A stretch of DNA of 64,000 nt from Orientallactaga sibirica (GCA_036365145.1 JAEOAD010000040.1:12836501-12900500); one strand, 5' to 3'; positions 1-9,836 are shown, counted from the first letter of the stretch. Translations and numbers: made by a program. The notes: generated by a model not told the origin, from the letters alone.

Positions 1-3
1 TAC

Positions 4-136
4 TTTTTTTTTTTTTTTTTTTTGGTTTTTCGAGGTAGGATCTCACTCTGGCTCAGGGTGGCCTTGAACTCTTGGTGATCCTCCTACCTCTGCCTCCTGA
101 GTGCTGGGATTAAAGGCGTGCGCCACCACGCCCAGT
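4..136 (-). mobile_element. B1 SINE, internally shortened
   Basis: Reverse-strand B1: a T-run (the A tail), 'ggtttttcgaggtag', then 'gtgctgggattaaaggcg' and 'gccaccacgccca'. The middle block with 'gaattcactatgtagtctc' is missing, so this copy has an internal deletion. Confidence 0.85.
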
Positions 137-146
137 TTACCTACAT

Positions 147-369
147 TTTTTTGAGAGAGAGACAGAGAGAGAGAGACAGAGAATGGGCATGCCAGTGGCC
201 TCTCAGCTGCTGTGAATGAACTCCAAACACATGCACCCCCTTGTGGGCATGTGTGGCATTGATGCTTGCGTACTTTTACATCTGGCCAAATGTGGGACCT
301 GGAGATTGGAATGGGCATTTTTAGGCTTCACAGGCAAGCACCTTCACTGCTAAGCCATCTCTCCAGCCC
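147..369 (-). mobile_element. B2-like tRNA SINE, long-body type (type B)
   Basis: Reverse copy ending in 'ctaagccatctctccagcccc', which is the complement of the tRNA-like head. The body carries 'cccccttgtgggcatgtgtggcatt', marking a second body type that recurs through the window; I call it type B. Confidence 0.8.
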
Positions 370-524
370 CTTTATTAACATTTTTATAGAAGGGTAGCTG
401 CATGGGGTAATGTGAATTTTCCAAGGATTCTCAAAACTAAAAGGAATTTAGGTTTTAAAAAGAATCTGCTTCCTTCTCCCTCAGCTCCTTTAAGAGTCCA
501 AAGCAACTCAATAAGAAATAGAGT

Positions 525-706
525 TTTGATCATCATAATAGGAGGAAAAGATGATGGCATCAAAATGAAAAGAGAGACTGATTGAGAGGGGGAGGGGATA
601 TGATGGAGAATGGAGTTTCAAAGGGGAAAGTGGAGGGGAGGGAGGGAAGTACCATGGGATATTGTCTACAATTAAGGAAGTTGTCAATTAAAAAAAAATA
701 ACTAAA
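525..706 (+). mobile_element. L1 3' end (3'UTR fragment)
   Basis: A purine-rich, G-rich tract, then 'ggatattgtctacaatta', 'ggaagttgtcaatt' and an A-rich tail, as in a 5'-truncated L1 insertion. The same terminal motif occurs inverted at 4214 and, diverged, at 18816. Confidence 0.6.
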
Positions 707-783
707 AAAACCCCTCTAAAACAAACTATTCTTCTTGTTGGTCTGCTAAAAAGAGGGAGAGAGAGAGAGAGAGAGAGTTTTGA

Positions 784-933
784 GTTGGGTGTGGTGGCGC
801 ATGCCTTTAATCCAGCACTCAGAGACAGAGGTAGGAAGATTGCTATGAGTTCGAGGCCATCCTGAGACTACAGAGTGAATTCCAGGCCAGCAAGAGTGAG
901 GGCTAGAGTGAGATCTTATCTTGAAAAATAAAA
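784..933 (+). mobile_element. B1 SINE
   Basis: Forward B1 from 'gggtgtggtggcgcatgcc' through 'gagtgaattccaggcca' to an A-rich end. It is preceded by a short (GA)n run at 753-777. Confidence 0.85.
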
Positions 934-1000
934 TAAAACATAAATAGTGTTTTGGCAAACCAAAACTACAAAAATAAATAATATAAAAAAAGGACCACGT

Positions 1001-1306
1001 CAGGCTGGGGAGATGGCTCAGTGCATAAAGAGCCACTAGCCATGCCTGATCCTACATAAAATGCCTGATGCCGCAGCAGGGGCGGGAGCACTTCTGTACT
1101 CAACATGCTGATGTTGTGAGCGGGAGGTGGAAACAGGAGAATTTCCCAGAAAGCTCATAGTGCGCAGCAAAGCAAAAATTCAAAGAGAGACTCGGCCCTA
1201 AATGAGGTGGACGGGGGCGGGAGGCCCAGCCTGGAAGTTGTCTTCTGACTTTACACATGGGCCATGGCATGGCATGTGTGAACTCATACTTACACCCACA
1301 TACCTG

Positions 1307-1308
<2 letters not shown>
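1001..1308 (+). mobile_element. B4-like chimeric SINE
   Basis: It starts with an ID/B2-like head ('ggctggggagatggctcag'). Downstream parts include 'ggaggtggaaacaggaga' and 'gaagttgtcttctgact', then a run of CA. This order matches the rodent B4 (ID-B1 chimera) layout, but it is diverged. Confidence 0.6.

Positions 1309-1348
<40 letters not shown>
1309..1348. repeat. (CA)n microsatellite
   Basis: About 20 uninterrupted CA units at the 3' end of the B4-like element, where B4 elements usually end in CA-rich sequence. Confidence 0.95.
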
Positions 1349-1349
<1 letters not shown>

Positions 1350-1691
1350 TTAAAAAACCAACCAACCAACAACCATTCAAATAAACAGAGGACCATCTTA
1401 CCAAAGGTGGACTTTCCTGACTTGACTTCACATCAAATTGTGTCATGGTCACGCTTTTGTAGTGTTTGGACCTCATTCTGATACTGAGGTAAAAAAGATC
1501 CACATTCCAGTTTTATAAGTGAAGAAACGTACACTGGACACCCTCAACCCTATGTCGGCGTGGGCCTTGCAGCAGTCCTGTAACTCAGCCCTCGCTCCGA
1601 GCCTGTCTGTTTCATCCCTTCCTTCCGTAGACACTTATTATTATCCTACAGGGGTACACCTACATTTGACCATTTTCTTTTTCTTTTTTTT

Positions 1692-1909
1692 AAAAAAAAT
1701 TATTTATTCATTTATTTATTTGAGAGAGCAAGAGAGAAAGAGGCAGAGAGAAAATGGGTGTACCAGGGCTTCCAGACATTGCAAATGAACTCCAGATGCA
1801 CACACCACCTTGTGTATCTGGTGTAACTTACGTGGGTCCTGGGGAATCGAACCAAGGTCCTTTGGCTTTGCAGGCAAATGCCTTAACCACTAAGCCATCT
1901 CTCCAGCCC
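1692..1909 (-). mobile_element. B2-like tRNA SINE, common type (type A)
   Basis: Reverse copy: 'tttatttatttgagagagc', then 'cttgtgtatctggtgtaac', then 'ctaagccatctctccagccc'. This is the more common body type in the window; I call it type A. Confidence 0.85.
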
Positions 1910-2214
1910 TACATTTGACCATTTTCTTACTCTAAAGGATAAAGACCATGAGAACAAAGGCAGGCCAGTGTTGGGTTAGAACGAATGGAAGCTGTTGGGG
2001 AACATGTGGGGCTTACCGTGTGCAGCCTGTGGGATGGCTCTGTAATCTGGACACATATTGCATCCGTTTGAATTTACTTACTGACATACATTACAGGGAG
2101 CATTTTTTTCTGTCCTTGGAACATGGTATGGTGATACCTTCTAGTCCATCTACATGGGTTAAGTAACTTAGGCAGTGACGGACATTCATAAGAAACACTT
2201 TCTCTCAACACACC
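1910..2214. other. Intronic sequence, no feature seen
   Basis: Non-repetitive by eye. The short open frames here have no splice-site or family support. Confidence 0.5.
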
Positions 2215-2325
2215 TGTTGGGGCTGGACTCAAGATCCACACCAGCCCAGTGACACATCTCTTCCAGCAGGGCTCTGCCTGCTGAAGACTTAGTCGGAAGC
2301 TTCATTAAAAATACCTAAGGTGAAA

Positions 2326-2480
2326 GGCTGGGCGTGGTGGCGCACGCCTTTAATCCCAGCACCAGGGAGGCAGAGGTAGGAGGATCACTGTGAATTCAAG
2401 GCCACCCTGAGACTACATAGTGAATTCCAGGTCAGCCTGGATTAGAGTGAGACCCTGCTTTGAAAAACAAAAACAAAATA
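2326..2480 (+). mobile_element. B1 SINE inside an LTR
   Basis: Near-complete B1 from 'ggctgggcgtggtggcgca' to 'ttgaaaaac' plus an A tail. It is flanked by 'aaaatacctaagg' at about 2308 and 2475, a clear target-site duplication. Confidence 0.9.
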
Positions 2481-2487
2481 CCTAAGG

Positions 2488-2682
2488 TGGGCTTGAGAGA
2501 TGGCTTAGGAGTTAAGGCACTTGTCTATAAAGCCAAAGGACCTAGGTTCAATTCCCCAGGACCCACGTAAGCTAGATGCATATGGTGGCACATGCATCTG
2601 GAGTTTGTTTGCAGTGGGTGGAGGCCCTGACATGCCCATTCTCTCTCTCTCTCTCTGTTTCAAATAAATAAATATTTTAAAA
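2488..2682 (+). mobile_element. B2-like SINE, type A
   Basis: Forward copy starting 'gggcttgagagatggctt', with an intact B-box-like 'ggttcaattcc' and an 'aataaataa' tail. It uses the same 'aaaatacctaagg' target as the B1 before it. Confidence 0.9.
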
Positions 2683-2731
2683 AATACCTAAGGCTACACG
2701 GGACACACATTTACATTCAAACCACCACAAA

Positions 2732-3577
2732 CATCGACAGACAATCGTAAGGAACACCTACTAGGATGAATACAACCTGGTCCCTCATTTCCCAGGACAG
2801 TCCAGTGAGAGGGACAGAAAGATAATCAATAGTCTGTACAGCAAGTGACCTGTTCCTTGTCAGAGGCAGGCTACAGCTGTCACAGAGCATCAGCAGGGGC
2901 GGATAAATCCCACTGGATGGCTGAGGCAGCTTCTCCAAGGGGCCGGTGTCCAGGCTGTTCAGTAGCAGACTCCAGCCATGTCTGTCTGTCTGTCACCTCC
3001 CTCCCCTCAAGGGACAAAATGCCCACCCCCAGTATCCTGAACTGTTGGTTCTTGACCAGAGTCAGTGTCTGCATTCTGGGAGAGAGAGGAAAGAGGGAAG
3101 GGAGAGAGAGAGAGAGAGAGAGAAGGAAGGGACGAAGAGGGAGGAAGGGCTGGAGAAGGAAACTACAAAAGCTGAGGTTAAAGCTCCATTGGGGAACACA
3201 TTCTGGAAGGTGCTAGTGATGTCGTGAGCATGAAGGATGGTGGTGACCCGAGCTGGACAATCTGTGTCCTCACTCCAAGTGTGAAGTCTAGTTTATGGCC
3301 ATCTTTTCCCATGGGAACCTTCCACCACCAGTGAGGACAGAAAACCAACCACACCCGGACCTTTGGGAATGCACAGAAAACGAGGGCAGACTCCTTTGCT
3401 AAGTGCCCAAGGTGACTTCTCCCACACAGAGCCCACCAGGTGCCCACCCGGGTGGCATGTCTCCGTGGTGCCATTCCCACCTGCCAAACCCCAAACCTGG
3501 CACCTGCCTCCCCAGGGATCCCCTTCCTCACCCCGAGGTCTCCTCCAGAGATGCCCCAAGAAAGCGCCAGTGCTCAC
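2732..3577 (-). other. Intron following the 3578-3752 coding exon
   Basis: Mostly single-copy sequence with a GA-rich tract at about 3080-3145. I searched it and positions 1-2731 on the minus strand for the next Cracd coding exon and did not find it, so that exon lies outside the window. Confidence 0.6.
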
Positions 3578-3752
3578 CTCAGATGGTCCTCCAGGATCTC
3601 CTCATCGGACGAGAAGGTCCCATTGCTGACACTCGGAGGAGGAGAGCAGATCTTCCCCGCCGACTCCTCCCGGGACAGCGGAAGAGCGTCTTTCTTTTTC
3701 CTTTTGCCAAACAGCTTCTTAAAAGGCTGGAATTTGCCTCCCTTCTTCTTGT
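3578..3752 (-). CDS. Cracd: Second coding exon of Cracd-like gene (actin capping-protein inhibitor family)
   Basis: This 175-base exon is bounded on the minus strand by an acceptor ('gtaacccacag') and a strong donor ('gtgagcac'). It reads two leftover bases, 57 sense codons, then two bases of the next codon, so it enters in phase 1 and leaves in phase 2. The peptide opens with a lysine-rich block around KFQPFKKLFGKRKKKD. It then runs through a serine/proline stretch and ends in an acidic SSDEEILEDHLR segment. From family knowledge, CRACD and its paralogue CRACDL have a basic KF-x-x-F/L-K-x-FFGKKK-type block followed by a short Ser-rich and acidic stretch just before a 'R-(A/x)-LSHDSIF' region. 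The match in order and exon edge is what identifies it. CRACD binds and restrains capping protein and so promotes actin polymerisation in epithelial cells. The alternative is another paralogue (CRACDL or KIAA1210); the family call is firmer than the exact symbol. Confidence 0.78.
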
Positions 3753-4032
3753 CTGTGGGTTACGAGATAAACACAAGCTGCAGTTTGATAGGGCTGCACC
3801 TCTGAGTCTAGGAGCAAATTACAACCCAGTTGCCTCCAGCCAAGAGAGCCAGGGCAAAGGGCAGCAGCAGGGCCAAGCCTGCTGCCAGGAATGCCAGAGC
3901 CAGCCTGGGGCAGGGCACCAGCCACGGGCAAGGTGCCCCTCCCAACCCGGGCTCCCAGGAGAAGAAAGGGTTCCAGCCCACGTGGCTGGCACAGCAACCC
4001 TCACACATGCTGCATGGTGCTTGCTTTCTGTT

Positions 4033-4213
4033 TCTTTTTCTTTTTTTTATTTTAATTTTTTTTTTTTTGAATTTTCAAGGTAGGGTCTCGCTCTAGCCCA
4101 GGCTGATCTGGAATTCATTATGTAGTTTCAGGGTGGCCTTGAACTCATGGCAATCCTCCTACCTCTGCCTCCTGAGTGCTGGGATTAAAGGCATGTGCCA
4201 TCACGCCCAGCTT
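4033..4213 (-). mobile_element. B1 SINE
   Basis: Reverse copy with T-run, 'aaggtagggtctcgctcta', 'gaattcattatgtagtttc' and 'gccatcacgcccagc'. It is nearly full length and lies about 280 bases upstream (gene sense) of the coding exon. Confidence 0.9.
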
Positions 4214-4262
4214 AATTTTAATTTTTTTTTATTGACAACTTCCATAATTGTAGACAATAGCC
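4214..4262 (-). mobile_element. Very short L1 3' end
   Basis: The T-run is followed by 'attgacaacttccataatt' and 'gtagacaatagc', the reverse complement of the end of the L1 at 525-706. Only about 40 bases of the element were copied. Confidence 0.55.
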
Positions 4263-4339
4263 AGCCAGTACCCTTCTCTGTGGAAGAAGCCCGGGAGAAG
4301 CAAGGAAGTCATACGGGTGTTACAAATACATATATTACA

Positions 4340-4545
4340 GGGCTGGAGAGATGGCTCAGGGGCTAAAGGTACTTGCCTACAAAGCCTGACAACCTGGGTT
4401 CAATTCCCCAGGACCCACATGAGCCAGATGCACAAGGTGGTGCATGCATCTGGAGTTCGTTTGCAGTGGCTGCAGGCCCTGGCATTCCCAAACATTCTCT
4501 CTGCCTGTATCTCTCTGATTGCAAATAAATAAATAATTAAAAAAT
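4340..4545 (+). mobile_element. B2-like SINE, type A
   Basis: Full-length forward copy from 'gggctggagagatggctca' to an 'aaataaataaataa' tail, running into the TA microsatellite. Confidence 0.9.

Positions 4546-4547
<2 letters not shown>

Positions 4548-4584
<37 letters not shown>
4548..4584. repeat. (TA)n microsatellite
   Basis: About 18 TA units grown from the A/T-rich tail of the preceding SINE. Confidence 0.95.
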
Positions 4585-4590
<6 letters not shown>

Positions 4591-5090
4591 CATATTACAT
4601 ATAAAATCCCAGTCATTCTGTTTCAGCTTTGTTATGTACAGAAGATAATGGCGGGCTCTTGGCACAAGCTTTGACCCCAGTGCCTTCCACTGGCATAAAC
4701 TCACCCCCAGGTTTCTTCTCATATCACCTTTAAAATTCTCCTAGGAAGAATCCCAAAGGAGTTGCTATCAATGTCTCCCCATGTATCCAGGACCAAAGGT
4801 TGCAGCCAACCTTTGCTAAAGGTATTTTAGGCAGTGCCCTTTATTCTGCAATTTCCGTCACATCACTCCAGGAAAGCACCTTTTCTCATCTCTCCTTGAG
4901 AACCTTAAAGACCACCCAACAGATCTCTGACAAGCATTTTAAAAATGGTTTAGCCCTTATTGGGTACCGTGACTCTAAGAACTGTATAGATTGATTAATC
5001 CTCACAACACTGTGATATTAGATATTAACAAGCTGAGAAACATGCAATTGTTACAGTATGGGAAGCATATTTTTAAAGCACTTTATTTTG
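4585..5090. other. Intronic single-copy sequence
   Basis: No repeat or gene recognised by eye. Confidence 0.5.
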
Positions 5091-5300
5091 GGGCTAGAGA
5101 GATGGCTTAGCAGTTAAGGCACTTGCTGGCAAAGCCAAAGGACCCAGACTCAATTCCCCGGGACCCACATAAGCCAGATGCACAAGGTGGTGCATGTGTC
5201 TGGAGTTTGTTTGCAGTGGCTGGAGGCCCTGGCACGCCCATCTCTCTCTCTCTTCCTGTCTCCTTCTTTCTCTCTCAAATAAAATAAATAAAAATAAAAA
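5091..5300 (+). mobile_element. B2-like SINE, type A (left arm of inverted pair)
   Basis: Forward copy 'ggggctagagagatggctt' to an 'aaataaaataaataaa' tail. The next element is the same family inverted only about 14 bases away. Confidence 0.9.
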
Positions 5301-5313
5301 ATATTTTAAAAAG

Positions 5314-5329
5314 TACTTTATTTTATTTG

Positions 5330-5364
<35 letters not shown>

Positions 5365-5561
5365 AAAGAGACAGAGAGAAAGAGAGAAAGACTGTGTGTG
5401 AGAGAGAGAATGGGTGTGCCAGGGTCTCTAGCCACTGCCCATGAACTCCAGACTCATGTGCCACTTTGTGCATTTGGCTTTATGTGGATACTGGGGAATG
5501 GAACTCAGGTTGTTAGGCTTTGTAGGCAATAGCCTTAACCATTGAGCCATCTCTCCAGTAT
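5314..5561 (-). mobile_element. B2-like SINE, type A (right arm of inverted pair)
   Basis: Reverse copy whose pyrimidine tract appears as a (GA)n run at 5331-5361. It ends 'gccatctctccag'. It faces the 5091-5300 copy tail to tail. Confidence 0.9.
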
Positions 5562-5660
5562 TAGCAAGCAGAGAGAGATAGAGAGAAGAGAGGCAGAGAG
5601 AATGGGCACACCAGGGCTGCCAGCTCCATGGGGAACACATGTGCGCTACCACGTCTGGCT
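5562..5660 (-). mobile_element. B2-like SINE fragment
   Basis: Partial reverse copy, 'gagagaatgggcacaccag' to 'ctaccacgtctggctt', lacking the tRNA head. Confidence 0.55.
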
Positions 5661-6053
5661 TTTGGGTTAGATGATTTTTACTGTGTGCCACTTGAGAGAG
5701 AAGAAAATTCACATCACCTTTAAAAATGGTAAAAACAAACAGGAGGACTTGCTTCGGCATATGTGCATGTTTTCAAAGGCTCTTTACGCAGAAGTGAATG
5801 TCAGTGATTTTTACAATATCTGCTGTTGGCTCTCCAGAGTAAATCCCCCCAATTTTAAAATTTGATCTAGAATTGATGAAGTGAGCAGCAGTTTGTGAAC
5901 AACTGACCAATACTGAAAATAGGTAAGAGAGTTCTAGGTTTAGCAAGCAGCTCATAGTAGATGAGAAATAGTGATTTCTACTCTATTCTCAAGGCATAAT
6001 TCTTCCTGATTCTCTTTATATCATTTATATTTTTAAATATTTATTAATTTATA
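5661..6053. other. Intronic AT-rich single-copy sequence
   Basis: No gene or recognisable repeat. The small open frames lack splice signals. Confidence 0.5.
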
Positions 6054-6204
6054 AGCCGGATGTGGTGGCGAACGCCTTTAATCCCAGCACTCGGGAGGCA
6101 GAGGTAGGAGGATTGCCATGAGTTTGAGACCGCCCTAAGACTAACGTAGTTAATTTCAGGTCAGCCTGGGCCAGAGTGAGACCCTACCTCGAAAAACCAA
6201 AAAG
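6054..6204 (+). mobile_element. B1 SINE
   Basis: Forward B1 'gccggatgtggtggcgaac' through 'ctacctcgaaaaacc'. Full length with an odd 'actaacgtagttaatttcag' centre. Confidence 0.9.
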
Positions 6205-6207
6205 ATG

Positions 6208-6208
<1 letters not shown>

Positions 6209-6254
<46 letters not shown>

Positions 6255-6320
6255 TTATGAGACAGACACACAGAGAGAATGAATGAATGAATGAATGAAT
6301 GAATGAATGAATGAATGAAT
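6209..6320. repeat. Compound microsatellite (AC)n then (GAAT)n
   Basis: (AC) about 21 units at 6209-6250 and (GAAT) about 11 units at 6277-6320. The second grew inside the GA-rich part of a SINE. Confidence 0.95.
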
Positions 6321-6401
6321 ATGGGACACCAGGGTCTCTAGCCAGAACAATTGATCTTTGCAAGCAAGTGCCTTTAACCACCAAGCCATCTTCCCAGTTC
6401 C
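6253..6401 (-). mobile_element. Partial B2-like SINE carrying the GAAT expansion
   Basis: Reverse remnants: 'tttatgagacagacacaca', 'gggtctctagcca' and 'aagccatcttcccagttcc'. The central body is deleted. Confidence 0.6.
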
Positions 6402-7334
6402 TAACCTCAAAACTTAGAATCAGAAATATTTTAAAAGATCATAATAAAATTCCAGAAGTATCAGATATGACATCTCAACCCCCAGCATTGGTCCAGTCTC
6501 AATTTTGAGCTAAGCAGGGAATTGCAGGTTAAGTTCAAATAATCATCACTGATATATAAAGTTCAAGTGGATTTGGTAAAGTTCAGTAGGGCTGGAGCCA
6601 AGGGAACTCATTACCATCCGGCTAAACCCCAGCTTTTGGACAGGTCACTTGCACATCTCCGTGAGCAGGGTGACTTAGTCTGGGTGCCAGCCAAGAAGGG
6701 TGATAAGGTTCTTGGCGTTACCTTACTGTTCTGAGAGGTAATAACCACCATATAAGATCGTTGCTGTGCTGGTCACATTGTCAGGAAAGGCGGTGTGACA
6801 GTGTACCGAAGGAGTTTAATACAAACACAAAGGCAGGACAAAGATAGCCTTAGAGAGGATGTCAGGATATGGAAGCCTCAGCTTGAAGCCCTGGGTTAAG
6901 CAAGGCCAGAATGGCTTCCTGTAGTCAATCCCTCTGCTGGCCAGTCTTATGGAGCAGGCACGCTGTCACGGTGTGTTATACCTTATAAGAGCAATAAGTC
7001 AGCAGGAGTACATTCAGGACGTCATCTGGAGGACCCGCCAAAGTCCAATGTCAAGCACCTCTTAGGGACCTGGGAATGCTGCTTCAGCAATGCCTTGGTT
7101 GTTATCATGAAGGAATAGAACATTAGACGTCCAAAACCTCATTCAACAAGCCCTTCTGACTAAGAGAGAGAGAGAGAACTTAAATACTAAATGTGCCAGT
7201 TTGTGTTCAGAGGAGGACTCTCAGCACACAAGCTTTCCTTAAGAGCCTGCTCCAAAATCTTTGTATTTGGAGACATCTCAGTTATGAAAAATAGTGCTAT
7301 ACTTCCTATCAGAAATATCTTGCTATAGTAAATA
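6402..7334. other. Intronic single-copy block
   Basis: About 930 bases without obvious SINEs. No coding signal was found. Confidence 0.5.
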
Positions 7335-7370
7335 ATACTTTAGCCAGACATGGTGGCACATGCTTTTAAA

Positions 7371-7600
7371 AAAAACTTTTATTTATTTTTGTTTATTTAT
7401 TTGACAGAGAAAGAAGGAGAGAGAGAGGAGAGGGACAGGGAGGGGGAGGATGGGCATGCCAGGGCTTCCAGCCACTGAAATGAACTCCAGACACATGCGC
7501 CCCCTTGTGCATCTGGCTAACGTGGGTCCTGGGGGAATCGAACCTGGGTCCTTTGGCTTTTCAGGCAAACACCATAACCGCTAAGCCATCCTTCCATCCT
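7371..7600 (-). mobile_element. B2-like SINE, type A, nested
   Basis: Complete reverse copy inside the split B1, ending 'ctaagccatccttccatcc'. Confidence 0.9.
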
Positions 7601-7611
7601 GGCACATGTTT

Positions 7612-7781
7612 TTTTTTTTTTTTTTTTTTTTTTTTTGGTTTTGTGAGGTAGGGTCTCACTCTGGTCCAGGCTGACCTGGAATTCACTATGTAGTCTCAGG
7701 GTGGCCTCGAACTCCAGGCGATCCTCCTACCTCTGCCTCTCGAGTGCTGGGATTAAAGGCGTGCGCCACCACGCCTGGCTT
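7612..7781 (-). mobile_element. B1 SINE, nested
   Basis: Complete reverse copy with a T-run of about 27. It is close to the window's B1 consensus, so it is probably the youngest layer. Confidence 0.92.
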
Positions 7782-8032
7782 CTGGCACATGCTTTTAATC
7801 CCAGCACCAGGGAGACAGTGGTAGGAGGGCCACTGTGAGTTCGAGGCCACCCTGAGACTACATAGTGAATTCCAGATCAGCCTGGGCTAGAGTGAGACCC
7901 TACCTAGAAAAAAACAAAAACAAAATATTTTAAAGTTTATTTTATGGAACTGGGGAAGTAACTTAATAAAATGCTTACACTGTAAAACACAAAGACCCGA
8001 GTTTGATTCCCAGAAGCACCCCCCCCCCACAT

Positions 8033-8072
8033 ATATATATATATTTTTTGAGGTAGGGTCCCACTCTATTTT

Positions 8073-8112
<40 letters not shown>

Positions 8113-8446
8113 TTTGAGAGAGAGAGACAGAGAGAGGCGGGGAGGGGGAGAGAGAGAGAATGGGCATGCCAGGGTTCCAGTCACTGCAAACGAACTCCAG
8201 ATACTTGTGCCACCTTGTGCATCTGGCTTACGTGGGTCCTCGGAGAATTGAACCAAGGTCCTTTGGCTTTGCAGACAAGTGCCTTAACTGCTAAGCCATC
8301 TCTCTAGCCCAAGGTAGGGTCTCACTCTGGTCCAGGCTGACCTGGAATTCACTATGTAGTCTCAGGGTGGCCTTGAACTCACAGTGATTCTCCTGCCTCT
8401 GCCTCCCGAGTACTGGGATTAAAGGCGTGCGCCACCATGCCTGGCT
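8033..8446 (-). mobile_element. B1 SINE split by a B2-like SINE
   Basis: The B1 tail end lies at about 8042-8065 and the remainder at 8309-8446. The junction sequence 'aggtagggtcycactct' is present on both sides as the target-site duplication of the inserted SINE. Confidence 0.88.
8066..8308 (-). mobile_element. B2-like SINE, type A, nested, with (TTTA)n tail
   Basis: Reverse copy whose A-rich tail has grown to a TTTA run at about 8074-8115. Ends 'ctaagccatctctctagccc'. Confidence 0.92.
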
Positions 8447-8458
8447 CTTAACATATTT

Positions 8459-8483
8459 TTTAAGATTTTATTTTTCTTTATTT

Positions 8484-8531
<48 letters not shown>

Positions 8532-8682
8532 AATGGGAATGTCAGGGTCTCCAGCCACTGCAAATGACCTCCAGATGCATGTGTCACCTTGTACATGTGG
8601 CTTATGTGGGACTGGGGAATTGAACCTGGGTCCTTAGGCTTTGTAGGCAAGCGCCTTAATCGCTAAGCCATTTCTTCAGCCC
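8459..8682 (-). mobile_element. B2-like SINE, type A
   Basis: Complete reverse copy with a long GA run at 8484-8531. Confidence 0.9.
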
Positions 8683-9526
8683 ACTAAACATATTTTTTGG
8701 GTGTGCAGGTGGAGGAGACTGTGGGAAGAGAACAAGGAATGATAAATGTAATTATTACCAACTTTGTTTTTTCATTGGCTGCAGACCCACATAGGGGTTA
8801 AATGCGTGGGTCCCAGCAACAGGAGTAATTGGCCCGAATCCTATCTTATCCTGATCCTATCTTTTGTTAGCTATGAAACATCTGCTTACCAGTCTCTAAT
8901 GATATTCAGACCATCTCAAGCTGTACGATTGGATTTATGGGTAAAAAGGCAATGGGTGTTCCATTTTCTTAGTATTTCAGCATTTTTCTACGTGAATTTT
9001 CCACATGAAAGAAGCAGCATGCTTACAAACACTGCTCTAAGGATCAGCCGCATTTTCATTTTTAAAGAACTGAATTAAATTAATTTATTTTCGTCACCCA
9101 ATAATTGCTTTGGGATTTTTTTTTCATTTAAAGAAGTATTCACTATTCATTATTTCATGGATATAATTATATACCATCTGATGCGTGCATCACCATAATT
9201 ACTAGTTTACAGGGAAGATTCTAAACATTAAAAATCACTGGGCAAGTCAAGCACATGTAGTTCATTTTCCATTTATCATATGGATGTAATTCTCACATTT
9301 TCCTTTCCAAATCTAAAATAATAAATGCATCCAATTCCTCTGCATCAGGGTTCTGTGGGATGTGTTCAAGGGAGAAACAAAGATTGCCCATGATAGTTCA
9401 CTTTAGGGATTATCATAAATGTCTTAAAACTGGGGGTTTTCAGAAGTTTGGGCTAGGTTCTGGAGGCCACTGCATCCGAGACTCCAGGTAAAATAAACTT
9501 AAGCACCCTTCTCTCTCTCTCTCTTT
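8683..9526. other. Intronic AT-rich single-copy block
   Basis: Repeat-poor. The 104-codon open frame at 8764-9078 has no family resemblance or splice context, and I do not call it. Confidence 0.5.
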
Positions 9527-9737
9527 TTTTAAGTTTTCTTATTTTTAAAAAAATTTATTTGAGATAGAGCAAAAAAGGAAGAATAGGCACATCAGGGCCT
9601 CCAGCTTCTGCAAACACACTCCAGACACGTGTGCACCCTTGTGCATCTGGCTTACTTGGGTTCTGGAGAACTGACCTTTTGGGTCCTTTGGCTTTGCAGG
9701 CAAGCACCTTAATTGCTGAGCCATCTCTCCAGCCCTA
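9527..9737 (-). mobile_element. B2-like SINE, type A
   Basis: Reverse copy with a reduced pyrimidine tract. Ends 'ctgagccatctctccagccc'. Confidence 0.88.
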
Positions 9738-9785
9738 TTTATTTATTTATTTTTACTTATTGGTTTATTTAAACAGTATATATTT

Positions 9786-9805
9786 CACACACACACACAC
9801 CCATG

Positions 9806-9834
<29 letters not shown>
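9786..9834. repeat. (AC)n microsatellite, interrupted
   Basis: Two AC runs separated by 'ccatg'. Confidence 0.95.

Positions 9835-9836
<2 letters not shown>

Larger units (their letters stand above)
2215..2731 (-). mobile_element. ERVL-MaLR (ORR1/MT-like) LTR, split by two SINEs
   Basis: The inverted LTR is recognised by 'ccagtgacacatctcttcc' on one side and the terminal 'attcaaaccaccaca' at about 2716-2730. The latter is the complement of the usual 'tgtggtggtttgaat' start. A B1 and a B2-like SINE lie inside it, separated by copies of 'aaaatacctaagg'. Confidence 0.65.
7335..7925 (+). mobile_element. B1 SINE split by two later SINEs
   Basis: The first 30 bases ('agccagacatggtggcaca') are at about 7340-7366 and the rest ('ggcacatgcttttaatccc' onward) at 7784-7925. 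A B2-like and a second B1 occupy the gap. Copies of 'ggcacatg' at each junction show the order of events. Confidence 0.85.

Noticed and set aside
3403..4083. 226-codon plus-strand open frame
   Set aside because: It runs antisense across the Cracd coding exon and ends in a B1. The GC-rich exon keeps the opposite strand open, and there are no splice signals or family features.
5314..5561. microRNA hairpin in the inverted SINE pair
   Set aside because: The arms are whole SINEs. The hairpin is far longer than a microRNA precursor and there is no specific sign of processing.
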